NCBI GenBank assembly: GCA_946807835.1
Contig: OX327684.1
Coordinates: 14,222,501-14,286,500, forward strand
Reading direction: 5' to 3'
Source of the DNA: Ailanthus altissimus
Lineage: Eukaryota; Streptophyta; Magnoliopsida; Sapindales; Simaroubaceae
DNA: 64,000 nt
The notes below the pieces were generated by a model that saw only the letters and a program-made list of their open reading frames with translations, did not search any database and was not told the origin of the DNA. Of the stretch, positions 61,458-64,000 are shown in pieces. Numbering within the stretch: the first letter of the stretch is position 1; each line of letters begins with the position of its first letter. The position numbers and the translations under genes are program-made.

Positions 61458-63890
61458 ATGGAGTATGATGCAATAATTATTTATTTTGGAGGAAAGTGGG
61501 AGAATTCTAGTGACGGGGAAGAAAGTTATGTTGATTATAGTAATTTTGTAATTTCGGTTCCAAAAGATATTAATTTTGAAGATCTTTTAAATGCAGTATG
61601 TTATACCTTGGGAGTCGACAATGTGAACTGTAAGGTGACTTTGAAAATCAAAATTGATGCAACGAGATATAACCTAAAGCCTATTGAGATTAGAAACGAC
61701 ACTAATAGAAGATCGTACTGTCCTTTATTTATAACAGTGGATCCTAGAGCTTCCGTTTATGAAGATGATGTACAGCCCCTCAATCAAAATTCACCATCAA
61801 TTCATGCTCATTTTATGTCAGCTAGCAGTAGCAACCAAGTGAGCCATACATCTCTATCAGTTCCAACAGTGGTTCCTGCAAACACAACGAACGAGTATCA
61901 CAATATTTCTCCTATAATGAAGACCCAGCCTATACACATTACGCTTGTGATGACATTGAAAATGTTGAGGATGTGGAAGGGGACTATGATGATGTTAGAA
62001 ATGTTGATAATTTAGAAGGGGATGATTTAGCAGAAGGCGGACGTTGTTATGTTTCGACAAGCTCCCTAAATGTTGAAGCTAGAAGAATAGATTTTTGTGA
62101 AGCAGAAAACCCCTTTGCGTTTATGCCTACAATACCACCATCAGACTTGGGCATTTCAGATAAGATATCGAGTAGTGAAATTGGCGATGTGTTTGTAGGA
62201 AAGTTGTTTGATAGCAAAGACGAACTTCACCAGGCTATTAGTATGGTAGCACTTAAAGGTAATTGGAGCTTTAAAGTGTCAAGGTCGACAAAATATCATT
62301 TTGAGATCAAATGTGATGATGATAGATGTCGATGGCGATTACGTGCAGTGTCGACAAATGCAGGGAAACATTTTATTGTGCGCAGAATTGATTCAAGTCA
62401 CGTGTGCCAATTAGATTGATTGTACGATGGTCATCGACAAGCAAAGTCTCGGATTATTGGCAAATTTATAAAAAATAAGTTTCATTTGCGAGTCAACTTT
62501 ATAGACCGAAGGAAATCCAAGCAGATATACGTGAAGAGTTTGGTCTGGACATAACGTACCCTACTGCTTGGCGGTCTAAGGAGCATGCATTGGTGTTGAT
62601 ACGTGGTACTCTGGAGGGTTCATATAAATTACTTCCTACATACTGTCATATATTGAAACAACAGAACCCAGGTACAGTCATGTATTGGAGATTAATGATT
62701 GCAAGCACTTCAAATATTTCTTTATGGCTCTTGAACCATGTATTAGAGGGTTCCAGTCTTCCATCCAACCGGTTATTGCAGTTGATGGTACATTTTTAAA
62801 AAAATGCATACTTGGGAATAATGTTTGTGGCTGTTTGCAAGGATGGAAACAACTAGATTTTTTCACTTGCATAGGGTATTGCTGACTCTGAAAATGATGC
62901 TTCATGGAAGTGGTTTATGGAAAAACTACGAGGAGTTATTGGCGATCTTGAGAACCTTGTATTTATATCATTAAAGAGGTATTTCCTAATGTATATCATG
63001 GTGTATGCATCCATCACTTGAAGTGTAATTTGGTAGCACGATATAAGATACCATTGCAGACAACAAAATGAGGGGAATATTTGGCCTCCTATTTTGTTGC
63101 TGCCAAAGCGTATCGCATAGCTGACTTTCAAAGGAAAATTTATAAGATGCGAGAAATAAAACCGGAGGCAATGAGATACTTGGAGGAGGAGGTTGGTTTT
63201 TCAAAATGGGCTCGATCAATGGGAGCATTTAGAAGATATGACATCATGACCACCAACATTGCAGAGAGCATTAACGCTGTTGTGAAGGATGCACGTGCCA
63301 TGACGGTGGCTGCCTTAATTGAGTGGATCCGAGAGTTAATGAAAAAATGGTTTGTTGAGAGACGTGTGGCTACAGAAAATATGCCAAACTTCTTGACCAC
63401 TTGGGCCCATGACAAGATTTGGAAGCACAATGATGATTCCGCTCGCATAATAGTGCATGCAATAGATCGATCTCGTTTTGTTGTTAAGGACCGAAAAAGA
63501 AATAGAATAATGGACATCCCGGGGAAGTCATGTAGTTATCGAAAGTTTGATATGCGGCAACTACCGTGTCCTCATGCACTTACAGTATGCAGGCATGTCA
63601 GATTCCAGTACCAGACTTTTTGTTCACGATATTACACTACTGAGTGTTTGTTGCGTGCATACAGTAAACCAGTAAATCCGGTTGGTCATCCGTTAGATTG
63701 GATTGTTCCAGAGGAGTTGAGAGCTGCTGACATCCAGCCTCCTATAGTACGTCGGCAATCAAGAAGACGGAGGAAGAATCGAATTCTATCACAAGGTGAG
63801 GCTCCCACGAAGAATGTATGCAGTCGCTGTAAGCAGCATGGATATAATCTACAAACTTATCGAAACCCAATTCTATTACATGGTAGTTGA
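61458..63890 (+). pseudogene. MuDR-type transposase pseudogene
   Basis: A plant Mutator-like transposase remnant. The N-terminal domain starts at ATG 61458 (MEYDAIIIYFGGKW). After a frameshift near 61910 an acidic stretch follows (ENVEDVEGDYDD), then the Mut-type DNA-binding zinc domain (VGKLFDSKDELHQAISMVAL, CRWRLRAV, SSHVCQLD) with a stop at 62417. The MULE transposase domain is broken over several frames (62590-63070): KYFFMALEPCIRGF, then PVIAVDGTFL with the first catalytic Asp. The stretch that normally carries the second Asp after VFIS is deleted near 62973. A 269-codon open stretch (63081-63890) has IMTTNIAESINAV, then a SWIM zinc finger (CSYRKFDMRQLPCPHA; a Tyr replaces a Cys). It ends with a zinc knuckle, CSRCKQHGYNLQTY, that has lost two ligands. 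It is not functional. Confidence 0.9.
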
Positions 63891-64000
63891 TGTGTTCTGT
63901 AGTAACCAGTATCCACGACTGGTAAGAATAAGTATTTATATATGTATAAATATACGTATTTTATTTGTATGTTGGTGATACTTGATTTATATATTGTTAT

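Larger units (their letters stand above)
60726..64000 (+). mobile_element. Mutator-like (MuDR-type) DNA transposon, right end outside the window
   Basis: The probable left end is GGGAAAAGTTCACAAATAGCC-like sequence at 60726, typical of plant Mutator-like inverted repeats. The nine bases before it are TTTAATTTT. It carries a GC-rich palindrome block (61186-61388) and a transposase pseudogene (61458-63890). The right terminal repeat is not reached, so the ends cannot be proven. Confidence 0.7.

Noticed and set aside
63140..63517. 125-codon minus-strand open frame
   Set aside because: Antisense shadow of the conserved C-terminal part of the Mutator-like transposase.
1..64000. tRNA, rRNA or endogenous viral genes
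   Set aside because: No cloverleaf with conserved A and B boxes, no ribosomal core sequence and no caulimovirus-type coat or movement protein motifs were seen while reading; a dedicated scan was not possible.

Overview
This is a window of AT-rich plant nuclear DNA, almost certainly from an angiosperm and probably a eudicot. It holds one credible host gene and many nested, decayed LTR retrotransposons. The plant assignment rests on an intron-split APETALA2-type transcription factor with a miR172 site, on Ty1/copia and Athila-like Ty3 elements with plant-type primer sites, and on Mutator-like DNA transposons. I cannot name the species.

Region 1 to 38.9 kb is accessory DNA. A family called copia-A here (LTRs of about 1.8 to 2.0 kb) lies mostly on the minus strand. 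Its elements are: element 1 (about 0.9 to 12.8 kb), element 2 (12.8 to 19.7 kb), element 3 (24.2 to 29.8 kb), a gag/leader fragment called element 4 (30.3 to 31.7 kb), and plus-oriented LTRs at 31.7 to 34.65 kb. Athila-like solo LTRs (1.4 kb, starting TGATA and ending CATCA or ATCA, or the reverse complement) have landed inside these at 1216, 3257 and 5744, and 5-bp target duplications can still be read. A larger Athila-like element at 19.75 to 24.18 kb keeps its 5' LTR, primer site, gag and protease but shows no polymerase. A second copia family, copia-B, fills 34.65 to 38.94 kb.

Region 39 to 52.6 kb is more like ordinary euchromatin. It has a non-autonomous Mutator-like element with long inverted repeats (40576-41564), a small foldback, AT microsatellites and the only intact gene. 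That gene is a TOE1/RAP2-7-type AP2 repressor on the minus strand, which I resolve into ten coding exons (43124-46094, 518 codons plus stop). Its last exon carries the miR172 complementary site. About 6 kb upstream of it contains no gene I can support.

Region 52.6 to 60.0 kb is copia-A element 5, with a perfect TAATC target duplication at 52628 and 60013. It interrupts an older dispersed repeat that has a second copy at 39.5 to 40.3 kb. From 60.73 kb to the window end is a Mutator-like element with a broken MuDR-type transposase, preceded by an unusual GC-rich block of palindromic repeats.

The transposons tell a layered history: copia insertion, then solo-LTR formation by Athila-like elements, then deletions and inversions. 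The most unusual signals are four phase-conserved CAATATTG palindromes in the copia-A leader, the GC-rich palindrome block of the Mutator element, a CCCCAGCG-like word shared by unrelated retroelements, and a copia fragment flanked by LTRs in the opposite orientation.
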